A DNA stretch of 64,000 nt from Bacillota bacterium (lineage in GTDB: Bacteria > Bacillota > UBA4882 > UBA8346), in NCBI GenBank assembly GCA_023410535.1, contig JAEYPR010000019.1, forward strand, positions 124,001 through 188,000, written 5' to 3'. A program made the translations under genes and the position numbers. This document shows positions 26,439 to 35,184 of this stretch, in pieces. Numbering within the stretch: position 1 is the stretch's first letter; each line of letters opens with the position of its first letter. The notes beneath the pieces are model-generated. The model worked only from the letters and a program-made list of their open reading frames with translations, was not told the origin of the DNA and did no database searches.

Positions 26439-27106
26439 TGTCGCAGGATCTCCTCCCCCCGGCGGTTTGCTTCATGAATCGCTTCCCGGAGCCGAACTTT
26501 CTCCAACTCCAGTTGTTCATCGGTTAAGTCGGCGGTTACGGTAATGGGCGCGCCAAAATAAGCCACACAACGGCAAAAAGGTTTGGGGATGACAAACTTG
26601 TCCCAGCTTTTTTCGGAAACCCACTGCCGATCATAAACAAACGCCACCGGAATCAAGGCGGCGCCGGTCTTCTGCGCCAGATAAATCCCGCCGGGTTCAA
26701 TGTGATAAATCGGTCCCCGGGGACCGTCGGGCGTCAAGGCAATACCGGCTCCCTTGCGTAAAACCCGCATTAATTCGATTAAACCGCGGACCGCTCCTTT
26801 CGAACTCGACCCCCGGATGATCTGCCAACCAAACCGGCGCATGATCGAACTGGAATAATCACCGTCCCGGCTCAAACTGGACAAGATATAATAACCACAA
26901 CCACGAAAAAAATAAAATCCCATCAGTTGCTGTCCATGCCATGAATTGAGGATAAAACCGTTTTTCCCGGCAAACTGGTCCAATTGTTCCCGACCGATCA
27001 CCCGATAACGAATCGTCAAACACAGCAAAGCGATCAAGCGAAACCCAAGGGTTACGGCAAGTTTTGCCTTGAGTTGCTTTTTCATTTTACGGAGAAAATA
27101 TTTCAT
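26420..27106 (-). CDS. DUF374-type lysophospholipid acyltransferase family protein
   Basis: This 228-residue protein fits the DUF374 acyltransferase family often found beside waaA and lpxK. Visible motifs are NSWHGQQL near residue 54, the RGSSSKGA segment and TPDGPRGP. It may add an acyl chain to lipid A, a role shown for related proteins in some bacteria, but the reaction is not established here. It is the first gene of the minus-strand lipid A/Kdo run. Confidence 0.85.
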   Translation of the reverse strand: MKYFLRKMKKQLKAKLAVTLGFRLIALLCLTIRYRVIGREQLDQFAGKNGFILNSWHGQQLMGFYFFRGCGYYILSSLSRDGDYSSSIMRRFGWQIIRGSSSKGAVRGLIELMRVLRKGAGIALTPDGPRGPIYHIEPGGIYLAQKTGAALIPVAFVYDRQWVSEKSWDKFVIPKPFCRCVAYFGAPITVTADLTDEQLELEKVRLREAIHEANRRGEEILRQWVNSK

Positions 27107-27164
27107 ATGCCATCCTTATTAACGATAATATCAATAACCCAACCGTGCGTTCGTTGGTGATTCT

Positions 27165-27189
27165 AAAAAAATAGCTCTTGAAAAGAGCT
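27165..27189 (-). terminator. Terminator in the 5' leader of the lipid A/Kdo operon
   Basis: AGCTCTT and AAGAGCT form a seven-bp stem with a three-base loop, followed on the minus strand by ATTTTTTT. It lies between the predicted promoter at 27232-27260 and the first gene, about 40 bases downstream of the expected start of transcription. No minus-strand gene precedes it, so it looks like an attenuator or the end of a very short RNA. Confidence 0.65.
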
Positions 27190-27231
27190 TTGGTAGCTAA
27201 ACCGTTGTCAGTTCTGTAAACCGACGCTTTT

Positions 27232-27260
27232 ATTTTACCATATCCAATTCACATTGTTAA
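27232..27260 (-). promoter_or_regulatory. Promoter of the lipid A/Kdo operon
   Basis: TTAACA (27255-27260) and TAAAAT (27232-27237) on the minus strand are 17 bases apart. The predicted transcript would begin near 27225 and meet a terminator 35-60 bases later. Confidence 0.6.
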
Positions 27261-27324
27261 TAACCGACTTAACTTTTACTTTACCGATAACTCGATTTTA
27301 AAGCACATTTCATGACACGCTCAT

Positions 27325-27353
27325 TTGACTGCGGATTGGTTCTCATCTATAAT
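27325..27353 (+). promoter_or_regulatory. Promoter of the GT39 / SMR-carrier pair
   Basis: TTGACT (27325-27330) and a perfect TATAAT (27348-27353) are 17 bases apart. It sits inside the long open frame that begins at 27312, which shows that translation of the glycosyltransferase begins further downstream. Confidence 0.75.
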
Positions 27354-27422
27354 GAAACTGTTTCCTGCGGGTTTCCGGTTCGTTTTAAACGTGGCATGTC
27401 GGAGCAATTTGGGGGATTGTTG

Positions 27423-29057
27423 GTGATTACTTTACTTGAAAAACTAAACGGGCGCAAGACCGTGCTCATGCTATTCTTGTTATTCGCACCGTTATTATTG
27501 ATGTTTTTAGGAACCCCGAGCCTTTGGGACCAGGATGAGAGCGTTTATGGCGAGATCTCCCGCCAAATGGCCGTCCGCCACGATTATCTCGGCGCTTATT
27601 ACAACGATCAATTTCGTCCTGAGAAACCTCCGCTCAACTACTGGATCAATGTTTTTTGCTATCGGATCTTCGGGATGAATGAGTTTGCCACCCGGCTTGG
27701 CTCTTGCCTGTTTGGACTTTTCGGGCTGATTTTGGTCTATTTGATCGCCAAACGGTTATTTAATAAACGCACCGGCATTTTAGCCTGTTTGATGCTGGGT
27801 ACCGCCTTTCTTTATTTTGTCGAAACCCAGTTGGCGATCATTGATACCACCTTGTCATTTTTTATCGCGCTAACGCTCTATTGGTTTTATATTGGCTATT
27901 TTGAGGAAAAACCACAGTTTTTATTGTGGATGGGAGTTCCGGTCGGTTTGGGTATCTTGGCGAAAGGGCCGGTGGGATTGTTGCTCCCGGCTATGGTTGG
28001 GCTGAGCTGCTGGTTGGTGTTTACCTTCAAATTCGGCTATCAACCAAGGCGCTTGTTTAACCGTTGGTTACTGGGGGGCCTGTTTGTCGCCGCCGTCATC
28101 AGCTTACCCTGGTATTTGCTGATGTGGTTGCAGTTCGGGATGAGGTTCATCAACGAACACTTCGGCTACCATATGTTTCGTCGTTTTACGACACCCATCG
28201 AAAACCATGGTGGAAATTGGTTATACCTATTTTATTATCTATTCTGGCTGATTATCGGGTTTATTCCCTGGACCGGCCAGCTCTGGGGCTCGTTTCAAAG
28301 GGCTTGGCAACGCTGGCGCGAACCGCGGTTTTTCTTTATTGGTTCCTGGTTTATATTGTTGTTTGCATTCTTTTCAATCTCCCAAACCAAGCTACCCGGC
28401 TATATCGTACCGATTTTTCCGCCAGTGGCGGTACTCTTAGCCAACTGGTGGGATGAGTTGTTCGACCATAAACATACCAGTAACTTATGGATCGGCATGT
28501 TTGTCCAATTCGGCGTTTCGTCGCTCTTTGCTATGCTGCTCCTGGTAGTCGGCTCCCAACTCCCGTCCGGATACGGTTATGCCGTGGGAATCTTTTTCCT
28601 GCTTCCGCTGAGCTTTATCGTCAGCGCTTTGATCATTCGTTACCGGACGAGACGTCAAGCCGCTAACCAAATCTTTTTTAATGTTACCTTCGTTACTTTT
28701 TATCTTGTCTGGGCAATCTTCCTTGGCGCGCTGATTCCGGTCATGGAAGTATATAAGCCCACTAAATACCTGTCCCAGCACGTAAAAAAGATCGTCACCC
28801 CGCAAGACATTGTAGTTTCGAATATCAAAAATACGTTTAGCGCTCCGTTTTATACCGGCCGTCATGTAGAACGGATTAATTCGCAGCAAGCTTTTCTAAG
28901 AATGTGGCATAATAACTCTCGCAGAGTCTTGGCGCTGGTTGAAAAGAAAACATTGCAAGCGCTCAAAAATTCAAACCAGCTCTATTATGTGCTCGCGCAA
29001 CATGGATCGGGTTATCTGATCTCCAATCGACCGCCGGTTGGGGAATCAAAAGAATAA
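27423..29057 (+). CDS. GT39-family (ArnT-like) polyprenyl-phosphate glycosyltransferase
   Basis: This integral membrane transferase of about 544 residues has a dozen or so hydrophobic segments. It has the ArnT-type first loop, WDQDESVYGEISRQM, in which the acidic pair is catalytic, followed by a PEKPPL segment. ArnT moves a sugar from undecaprenyl phosphate to lipid A in the periplasm. The start is uncertain: the frame opens at 27312, but a promoter lies within it. I favour GTG 27423 (GGGGGA six bases upstream) over ATG 27396. The SMR-like carrier gene follows 24 bases later. It is divergent from the lipid A genes, so a lipid A modification is likely; the sugar is unknown. Confidence 0.82.
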   Translation: MITLLEKLNGRKTVLMLFLLFAPLLLMFLGTPSLWDQDESVYGEISRQMAVRHDYLGAYYNDQFRPEKPPLNYWINVFCYRIFGMNEFATRLGSCLFGLFGLILVYLIAKRLFNKRTGILACLMLGTAFLYFVETQLAIIDTTLSFFIALTLYWFYIGYFEEKPQFLLWMGVPVGLGILAKGPVGLLLPAMVGLSCWLVFTFKFGYQPRRLFNRWLLGGLFVAAVISLPWYLLMWLQFGMRFINEHFGYHMFRRFTTPIENHGGNWLYLFYYLFWLIIGFIPWTGQLWGSFQRAWQRWREPRFFFIGSWFILLFAFFSISQTKLPGYIVPIFPPVAVLLANWWDELFDHKHTSNLWIGMFVQFGVSSLFAMLLLVVGSQLPSGYGYAVGIFFLLPLSFIVSALIIRYRTRRQAANQIFFNVTFVTFYLVWAIFLGALIPVMEVYKPTKYLSQHVKKIVTPQDIVVSNIKNTFSAPFYTGRHVERINSQQAFLRMWHNNSRRVLALVEKKTLQALKNSNQLYYVLAQHGSGYLISNRPPVGESKE

Positions 29058-29081
29058 GTTGAATAAAGGAGCCCGCAATCG

Positions 29082-29450
29082 ATGAATCGGTGGGTTTTGC
29101 AGGTTATCATCTCGGTCACGCTCGGCGTCGCCGGTCAACTGCTTTTTAAAGAAGGCGCGTCAAAACTTGATGTCTCTGTCTCCGGAGCGGGCGGTATTTT
29201 GCAACTGCTCTGGCGGATGTTTACCAATCCGTGGGTTTTTGTCGGATTGGTCTGTTATGGCTTATCGACCATTCTCTGGATTTTAATTTTAAAAGAAAAA
29301 GATTTATCCATGGTTTATCCGATGTTAGCCAGCGGTTATATTTTGGTGGTCTTATTTTCCTGGTTAGTGCGACATGAAACAATTACCCCGTCGCGTTGGC
29401 TGGGTGCGGCAGTAATTTCGCTCGGAGTCTGGTTGATCGCCCGCAGCTAA
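29082..29450 (+). CDS. Small four-helix SMR/EamA-type carrier (ArnE/ArnF-like)
   Basis: This 122-residue protein has four hydrophobic helices and the GVAGQLLFKEGA and KEKDLSMVYPMLAS motifs of the EmrE/EamA superfamily. ArnE/ArnF flip undecaprenyl-phosphate-aminoarabinose for ArnT. Being encoded directly after an ArnT-like transferase, it is a good candidate for the matching lipid-linked sugar flippase. A drug-efflux role is possible but less fitting. A strong terminator follows. Confidence 0.78.
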   Translation: MNRWVLQVIISVTLGVAGQLLFKEGASKLDVSVSGAGGILQLLWRMFTNPWVFVGLVCYGLSTILWILILKEKDLSMVYPMLASGYILVVLFSWLVRHETITPSRWLGAAVISLGVWLIARS

Positions 29451-29462
29451 AATTGCAGGTTG

Positions 29463-29496
29463 AAAAAGGCTCCACTAAAATTAGTGGGGCCTTTTT
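29463..29496. terminator. Bidirectional terminator between convergent genes
   Basis: AAAAAGGCTCCACTA and TAGTGGGGCCTTTTT pair with one G-T and a four-base loop. The A and T flanks let it work for the plus-strand carrier gene and for the minus-strand gene whose stop codon overlaps its edge. Confidence 0.85.
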
Positions 29497-30103
29497 AGTG
29501 CAACATGCGGTTGACAGGGCCGTTCTTGTAAGCATATGCACTCAGTTTGTCATAGGGAATGGCGAATTCGGGGACTCCCCATTCCGGTACGGTCAATTCG
29601 TTGATTTGAAAAAAGATCATTAGGTTAGTAGCGGTGAGAAAAAAATCTTGATTTTTCGAGATACTGATAAACTCATTGTTCAAAGTTAGGTTACGCTGAG
29701 TAATTTCCGCCTGGATCCATTGATTCACCATGGTCAGGTAATCGCTGTCATCATTAAACAAATCCCGGAACTTAAAAGCATCACCACTGCGGAGGTCAAA
29801 CGTCATTCCTTTTACCGTGCTGATCCCGCTGGTCGAACCCGAAACCCATGAAGCCATCTCCAAGCGTAGACTCACAAGGCCCCGGGTATTCAATTTCAGT
29901 TGATAGCTGCCGGCCACTTCCCGCTGGGAATCCAGCTCAAACCCGTGGGCATGAATCATATGCCGGATCTTTTTATCAATGTCGTCGTTGACTTTTTTTA
30001 GTACTTTTTTATCTCGCAGCCCTTCCAGCTCAGGCATAATTAGGTTTAAGCGCGGTTTAGCGACCCTTTTCGGAAAGACGCGGGCAATCGGTTCATCTCC
30101 CAT
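29495..30103 (-). CDS. DUF3298/DUF4163-type protein without membrane anchor
   Basis: The C-terminal half (FDLRSGDAFKFRDLFND onwards, ending in EFAIPYDKLSAYA) resembles the DUF3298 module found in PdaC- and RsiV-type proteins, and the preceding half resembles DUF4163. Those relatives are secreted or membrane-anchored, but this protein shows no signal peptide or transmembrane segment, so its location is unclear. The ATG at 30103 has AGGAGG about 12 bases upstream; a GTG at 30112 is the alternative, and the open frame reaches a TTG at 30136. It is monocistronic. No precise function is proposed. Confidence 0.65.
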   Translation of the reverse strand: MGDEPIARVFPKRVAKPRLNLIMPELEGLRDKKVLKKVNDDIDKKIRHMIHAHGFELDSQREVAGSYQLKLNTRGLVSLRLEMASWVSGSTSGISTVKGMTFDLRSGDAFKFRDLFNDDSDYLTMVNQWIQAEITQRNLTLNNEFISISKNQDFFLTATNLMIFFQINELTVPEWGVPEFAIPYDKLSAYAYKNGPVNRMLH

Positions 30104-30277
30104 CTTGCTCACACTCCTCCTAGGATATATATTCAAACCGCTTGAAAATGTTACTTCGTCCCGAATAAAAACCGTGTCAAAGTAGGGATGGAATTAATAT
30201 TTCTTCGGAGTGGCTTTCAGCTGTTTATTGATGTTCTCATTTTAGCCAATCGGAACCAAAAGCACCCCTGGCGTTTT

Positions 30278-30799
30278 TCAATTGTCGTCGCCAAATCGAT
30301 CAAGGACGGTAGTGACAATGGACTGCACCGCCGCTTCAAGCGTTTTAGCGGAGCAATCCACGACCAGGTCGGCGTAGCGTTCGTAAAGCGGCGTTCGTTC
30401 ATTATAAAGATCAATCAAGCGTTGTCCCGCCCCTAAAGCAATCCCCCGGCTAGCCATATTGCTGATGCGGCATTCGATTTCCGCGTAAGGCAATTGCAAA
30501 TAGACGATGATTCCGTTTTGGCCGAGGTGCTTCATGGCGTTCTGATCGTAAACGACACTGCCGCCGGTGGCGATCACCGCATTGACGATTTCGACCTGCC
30601 GGAGCACTCGCGCTTCGATCTGCAGGAACTTTGCGACACCATCTTGGTCAATAATCGCTTGAAGCAAGCGGCCTTCTTTTTCTTGGATTAACAGATCGGT
30701 GTCCAGGAATGATTTCCCCAATGTTTTTGCCAGCAATACTCCAAGCGTGCTTTTACCGGCGCCCGGCATCCCGATCAGGACGATATTTTGATGATTCAT
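30278..30799 (-). CDS. aroK: Shikimate kinase
   Basis: The enzyme phosphorylates shikimate in aromatic amino-acid synthesis. The P-loop GMPGAGKS is at 10-17, the shikimate-binding DTD follows near residue 33, and ATGGSVV supplies the GG-containing loop. The length of 173 residues is normal. It is isolated from other aro genes. The family call is good; gluconate-kinase-like relatives lack the DTD. Confidence 0.88.
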   Translation of the reverse strand: MNHQNIVLIGMPGAGKSTLGVLLAKTLGKSFLDTDLLIQEKEGRLLQAIIDQDGVAKFLQIEARVLRQVEIVNAVIATGGSVVYDQNAMKHLGQNGIIVYLQLPYAEIECRISNMASRGIALGAGQRLIDLYNERTPLYERYADLVVDCSAKTLEAAVQSIVTTVLDRFGDDN

Positions 30800-31189
30800 G
30801 GTGGCACCCCGTCGTTTTTAATGATACCGCTCCCCGCTGATTCGATCAACTTGCATGCATCCGAGTCAGTTGCTCCAATGACTAAAGCAAGTGCTTTGAA
30901 TGGTTCAGGCACTTGCCGAAATAACAAAATCACTTGCCCGAATTAAGGCACATGCCTCAAACATTAAGTCATCCTATCCAAGTTGAAATAAATAATTAAA
31001 CATCTACTAAATTTATTTCAAAAACTTATACGAGGAGAATTTGTCGCAATCATGGTAGCCTAAATATTTCGTACGACATATATTAATCATTCAACCTCTC
31101 GAATCCGGATCCCTGCTCCCGTTGTTTGCGCTCCCGTAAACTTTAAATAAAATGTTACAACGCCTGAATTCCTCTCTAAAAAACACGAA
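30800..31189. other. Intergenic region with scattered CACTTGCC-type repeats
   Basis: No gene was found between aroK and the csrA terminator. GCAAGTGC and GCACTTGC form an eight-bp inverted repeat around 30891-30922, and two related words (CACTTGCC, GCACATGCC) follow within 50 bases. The rest is AT-rich without clear structure. Confidence 0.45.
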
Positions 31190-31213
31190 AACCAGAAGCG
31201 GTTGCTACTGGTT
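31190..31213 (-). terminator. Terminator after csrA
   Basis: AACCAG and CTGGTT form a short stem with a 12-base loop, followed on the minus strand by a T-rich tract. It lies 30 bases after the csrA stop and closes the flagellar block. Confidence 0.65.
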
Positions 31214-31242
31214 ATCAGCATTATCAATATATTCCTTATGGG

Positions 31243-31467
31243 TTATTTTTTAAACAATTTATCCAGCTTTTCGAGATTAGGTTTGCTTAACGCGGCCAAT
31301 TGGTTCTCTTTTTGAATTTCGCGATAAACTTCTTCGCGATGGACTGCGACCTCCCGGGGCGCGGTAATTCCCAGTTTGACCTGATCGCCCTTGACATCAA
31401 CAATGGTGATCTTAACGTCATCACCAACCATTATGCTCTCGTTTAACTTACGGGTTAATACCAACAT
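31243..31467 (-). CDS. csrA: Carbon storage regulator CsrA
   Basis: This 74-residue RNA-binding protein starts MLVLTRKLNESIMVGDDV and contains the GITAPREVAVHREEVY RNA-binding segment. In Bacillus it represses flagellin translation by binding the hag leader. The ATG at 31467 follows GGAGG by eight bases; the frame upstream to 31503 is not needed. It follows fliW, whose product antagonises it, so the CsrA-FliW-flagellin switch is probably present. Confidence 0.95.
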   Translation of the reverse strand: MLVLTRKLNESIMVGDDVKITIVDVKGDQVKLGITAPREVAVHREEVYREIQKENQLAALSKPNLEKLDKLFKK

Positions 31468-31641
31468 CAGGGATCCTCCTTGACTTTGGAAGAATAATAT
31501 CAATCAATCGTCGTCCGTTGCCGAAAATCGGCCACGTCAGCGAAAAGCTTGTGCGCATTTCCTTTTTCAAGGTATTCGGCACAAGCGAATAATCTGCTTT
31601 AAGATATTTTCTCCGGAAGTAAGAAAATCCCTTTTTTTATT

Positions 31642-32103
31642 TCAGCGCGCGGCAGTTTTTTTATTCGCAACGGGTTCGGCGGCGGCAAAAAGCGGATGCC
31701 GTAACGAATACGCCGGATTATTGATAATGATCTGTTTGGCTTTCCGGGTATGGTTACTGATAATAATCGGCGCCGCCAGATTTACGGTCGCTTGCGAAAG
31801 ATCCGCCGGCAATACCACCACCGCATACGTTACGGCTTCGGCGGGATCGGAGAGCCCGATTTCCGCAACATCTTCATCGGAAATATCAAATGAAAATCCT
31901 GGTGAGACCTGGCTAAACTCGATCAAAATCAACGCCAGGTCCGGCGATAACAACGATTGTAAGACAAAAAACGGCGACCCTTCTTTGTACTGCAATATTG
32001 TATAGTCATGACAGTCCTCAAACCCGGGAACTCCGTGTTTGAACGTAACAATCTCATTGTCAGCAATCTCACGCAAGCCGAAAAATTTGGTCTCGATTTG
32101 CAT
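31642..32103 (-). CDS. fliW: Flagellar assembly factor FliW
   Basis: FliW binds CsrA and flagellin and so couples flagellin supply to its translation. The 153-residue protein has the typical FGLREIADNEIVTFKHGVPGFE start and the NLAAPIIISNHTRKAKQII segment. It lies between flgL and csrA, as in Bacillus, and about 300 bases after flgL with a terminator between. Confidence 0.93.
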   Translation of the reverse strand: MQIETKFFGLREIADNEIVTFKHGVPGFEDCHDYTILQYKEGSPFFVLQSLLSPDLALILIEFSQVSPGFSFDISDEDVAEIGLSDPAEAVTYAVVVLPADLSQATVNLAAPIIISNHTRKAKQIIINNPAYSLRHPLFAAAEPVANKKTAAR

Positions 32104-32353
32104 CGTTTCAACCCTTTCCGAATCTTCTTATTAACCCTTCCTTTTTCCACCATTTTCAGGAAGAATTTCAATTACTCTATAATCTTCATCGGTATTTTTG
32201 ATTTGATCTTTATAGTAAAATCATCCGGTTTAAAAATTTTCCGTTAATCCCCTGCCCTGACTGAATTGCGAGGTTTTTCGATTGCCGCAGACACGCTTCA
32301 GTCCACAATCACTATATATTATTACCTTGACCACTTTCGGTCACAAAAAACTG

Positions 32354-32375
32354 AAAGACGGCGTAAGCCGTCTTT
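32354..32375 (-). terminator. Terminator after flgL
   Basis: AAAGACGGC and GCCGTCTTT form a nine-bp stem with a GTAA loop. The minus strand then runs CAGTTTTTT. It ends the flgM-N-K-L unit ahead of fliW. Confidence 0.8.
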
Positions 32376-32409
32376 TGATTGTTACCGCATCGCTGAACCG
32401 ACACTACTG

Positions 32410-35172
32410 CTATAAATAGTCCAGCAGTGTTTTGGGAAGAATTTTTCCGGAAATCTGCAGCGCGGCAAGGTAGGCCATTTCCTGGACTTTCATATCCATC
32501 ACTGCTTGGGTATAATCAACGTCCTCCACGTCAGAGAGCAACGTCGTGACATTGGTCTTCATCCCTTCCAACCGGTCAATCCCTTTTTCGAGCCGATTAA
32601 CCTTGGCGCCAACCTCACCTTGAACGATTAAGATTTTCTCCATATCTTTCTTAACCGCCGTTATATCCTCGTTTCCTAAGGCATTGATGTTCCCGGAACG
32701 CAAATCGGTACTGAATTTTCGCAAATTACTAAAGATTGAGTCAAACAACGAGTCACCGGTGGTGTTCATCTTTACCCGGATCCCGATATTGACTTCATAT
32801 TCGATGTTGCCTTGATCCCCTTCGTAATTGGGCAAAGTCTGTTCCGACTTGACACCGTCGGCAAAACCCATTGCACTTAAAATGTCGGCGCTTGAACCTG
32901 ATTGCAGGGTGATTGGAAGCACGTTATCATGATCCGTCGGATCATGATACACGAGACGCAACCGATTATCCGAGGTGATTTCCGCTTGAACATTGGCGTA
33001 AGAACCGCCCAAAGCCTGAATCTTACCTTGAATCTGTGTGGCAAACTCCTCTAAAGTATATGAACCGCCGTCCAAACTGATCTCTTGAGTGGTGCCCTGA
33101 CCCACGGTAATCTGAAAACGGTTATTGGCATTTACCCCATAATTGGCGTTAATCGAATATTGGCTGGTTGGATCGGGAATTACGCTCCACGGGCTATCCA
33201 AGGTTGCAATTTGAGTTACCGGATCATAAGCAATAATGGTACGGCTTTGGCCTTCTCCAACCCCGGAAGAAATTGCGATCGGCATTCCTTTATAAAAGTC
33301 GGTGGTCAACGCCGAATTTGCCGCCAGTTTAATCTGGTTGGCAGCGGTGGTTCCACTAACCATCCCTTGGGTCGGCGGAGTCAAAGTATACTCCGACGTA
33401 TCATCGGGGGCCGTGGTCCAAGGACTATCGACCGTTGCAATTTGTGATCCGGAATAATTGGTAATGGTCCGGGTTTGGCCCGCACCTGTCCCTTTAGTGA
33501 TAGTTAACGTCCAATTCTGATAGTAATTACTCGTGGTGCTAGAATTAGACGCTAAGCTGATTTGGTCGGCTGCCAATGGCGGACCGGACGGAATCCGAGC
33601 AGTCTCCCGTAACGGGTAAAACCCTAATACCTGTATCGGGCCAGTCAATGGATTCCCAATTAATTCCTTAGTCGTCGCTTTATCTTCAAAACCTAATTTT
33701 TGTAACGTATTATCACTGATCTGGTACGTGTCGCCTGTGGACGGAACGAAATTCCAATCTTTATCCAACAAAGCCTGTTTGGTCGTCCCATCGTAACCGA
33801 TGATTCGCCGGGTCTCCACGGTTCCGTTAGCATGAGTTACGGTGATCGACGCGCCGTTATAAAAATTATTGATTGAACTGCTTCCGGCAGTCGCTAACGT
33901 AATTGCTGCCGGACTGTTGGTTCCGGACTGGGCGGTTCCGTTTAAAGCCGGGGTTATGGTATACTCTGCTCCGACCGGCAAGGTCCCCCAAGGACCGCTA
34001 AGCGTGGCGGTATGCGTCGTAGCGTCATAATCGGCGATGGTCATGGTCTGTCCGGCGCCGGCCCCATTGGTGATAGTGATCGTCATTCCTTTGTAAAAAT
34101 CATCAATCGCACTGGAGTTGGCCGGGTCAAAGCTGATCGTATTGGCGCCAACTCCGGCGGCGTTCCCTGATAACGGCGGAGTAATGATATATTCGGAAGT
34201 GGTATCGGGGGTAATCAGCCAGTCACTATTCATTCCGGTAATCCGTTGGGTCATTCCGTCGTAATCGGTGATTTGACGGCTTTGACCTGCTCCAGCTCCC
34301 CGAACAATGGTGACGGTCCAGCCATTGTAATAATCGGCTGTGCTATTGGAATTCAACGTCAGTTGCATTTGATTGGCCGACCCTACGGTCGCCGGAACGG
34401 TCCCGGCGGTTTTGATCGCCGGTCCATTGCGTAACACCAGCGAATGGACCTTACCGTCGGACGGTTGGGTTCCCGCATACAATGCAAGGTGATTGTCCGG
34501 GGTCATCTTGGCGTAAACCGGCACGTCATATCCTGCCGCATTCAACTGTTTTTGAATATCGTTCGCCAAGTCATTCAAAGTTTTCCCGGCAGTTCCGTCA
34601 TAGATGCCCGGAGTCAGGTTAAGAATTTTGGCGGTTCCGTCGTCCAGTTTCACCTCAATTTGACTATTGGCTTGATCAATGACTATCGGTTTTACCTGCA
34701 AATCCAGGGTCTCGCTGTTAACCGAAGCCCGTTTCGTATAGGCCGGTTGCAAAACATTGGTACCGGAAAAAATATAACGATTGTCAATGTTGGTATTGGC
34801 AATCTCGAGCAATCCATCGCTAATTTGATCGATTTCGGCGGCTAACGCGGCTCGTGAATCCGCCGGCATGCTGGAGGAAGCGCCGCTTAAAATCAACTCA
34901 TAAACCCGTTGCAAATTGGTAGTGACCGTTTGCAACGCTTCGTCGGTGGCGGTCAACCAACTTATTCCACTATTGGAGTTGGAAGTGAATTGGGCAATAT
35001 CATTTAAACTGCTATTCATTGCCATGCTGCGGGACGTGCCGATCGGGTCGTCGGAAGGAAATTGAATCCGCTTCCCGCTGCTGATTTGGTTGCTCTGGCG
35101 TTGAATCTCACTTTCACGGCGCATCAAGTTGGAAACATAGTTTCCATACATCATTTTATTGGTTACCCGCAT
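32410..35172 (-). CDS. flgL: Flagellar hook-associated protein 3 with large repeat-bearing insertion
   Basis: FlgL joins the hook to the flagellin filament. The N-terminal helical part (about 1-140, with the ISSGKRIQFPSDDP motif) and the C-terminal part (about 800-920) match the flagellin-type D0/D1 domains. At 920 residues it is about three times the usual 300. The central insertion carries a flagellin-IN-like module (about 160-250), five repeats of roughly 67 residues (265-332, 343-408, 420-486, 533-598, 608-675) and a second IN-like module (about 682-770). The repeats share GAGQ.R.I..YD and a PW...PD.TS.Y.I ending. The insertion should project from the filament surface. It follows flgK directly. 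Confidence 0.92.
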   Translation of the reverse strand: MRVTNKMMYGNYVSNLMRRESEIQRQSNQISSGKRIQFPSDDPIGTSRSMAMNSSLNDIAQFTSNSNSGISWLTATDEALQTVTTNLQRVYELILSGASSSMPADSRAALAAEIDQISDGLLEIANTNIDNRYIFSGTNVLQPAYTKRASVNSETLDLQVKPIVIDQANSQIEVKLDDGTAKILNLTPGIYDGTAGKTLNDLANDIQKQLNAAGYDVPVYAKMTPDNHLALYAGTQPSDGKVHSLVLRNGPAIKTAGTVPATVGSANQMQLTLNSNSTADYYNGWTVTIVRGAGAGQSRQITDYDGMTQRITGMNSDWLITPDTTSEYIITPPLSGNAAGVGANTISFDPANSSAIDDFYKGMTITITNGAGAGQTMTIADYDATTHTATLSGPWGTLPVGAEYTITPALNGTAQSGTNSPAAITLATAGSSSINNFYNGASITVTHANGTVETRRIIGYDGTTKQALLDKDWNFVPSTGDTYQISDNTLQKLGFEDKATTKELIGNPLTGPIQVLGFYPLRETARIPSGPPLAADQISLASNSSTTSNYYQNWTLTITKGTGAGQTRTITNYSGSQIATVDSPWTTAPDDTSEYTLTPPTQGMVSGTTAANQIKLAANSALTTDFYKGMPIAISSGVGEGQSRTIIAYDPVTQIATLDSPWSVIPDPTSQYSINANYGVNANNRFQITVGQGTTQEISLDGGSYTLEEFATQIQGKIQALGGSYANVQAEITSDNRLRLVYHDPTDHDNVLPITLQSGSSADILSAMGFADGVKSEQTLPNYEGDQGNIEYEVNIGIRVKMNTTGDSLFDSIFSNLRKFSTDLRSGNINALGNEDITAVKKDMEKILIVQGEVGAKVNRLEKGIDRLEGMKTNVTTLLSDVEDVDYTQAVMDMKVQEMAYLAALQISGKILPKTLLDYL
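33148..34380 (-). repeat. Five tandem protein repeats inside flgL
   Basis: The five repeats are each about 200 bases in DNA and encode beta-rich units with a conserved GAGQ core and a SPW-to-Y ending. A 45-residue non-repeat spacer separates copies three and four. Repeats one, two, four and five keep GAGQ or GEGQ; copy three is the most diverged (HANGTVETR). Confidence 0.85.
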
Positions 35173-35184
35173 CGACTACCCTCC

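Noticed and set aside
27312..27422. Translation of the GT39 gene from the ATG at 27312
   Set aside because: A good promoter at 27325-27353 lies inside this stretch, so the transcript would not include that start.
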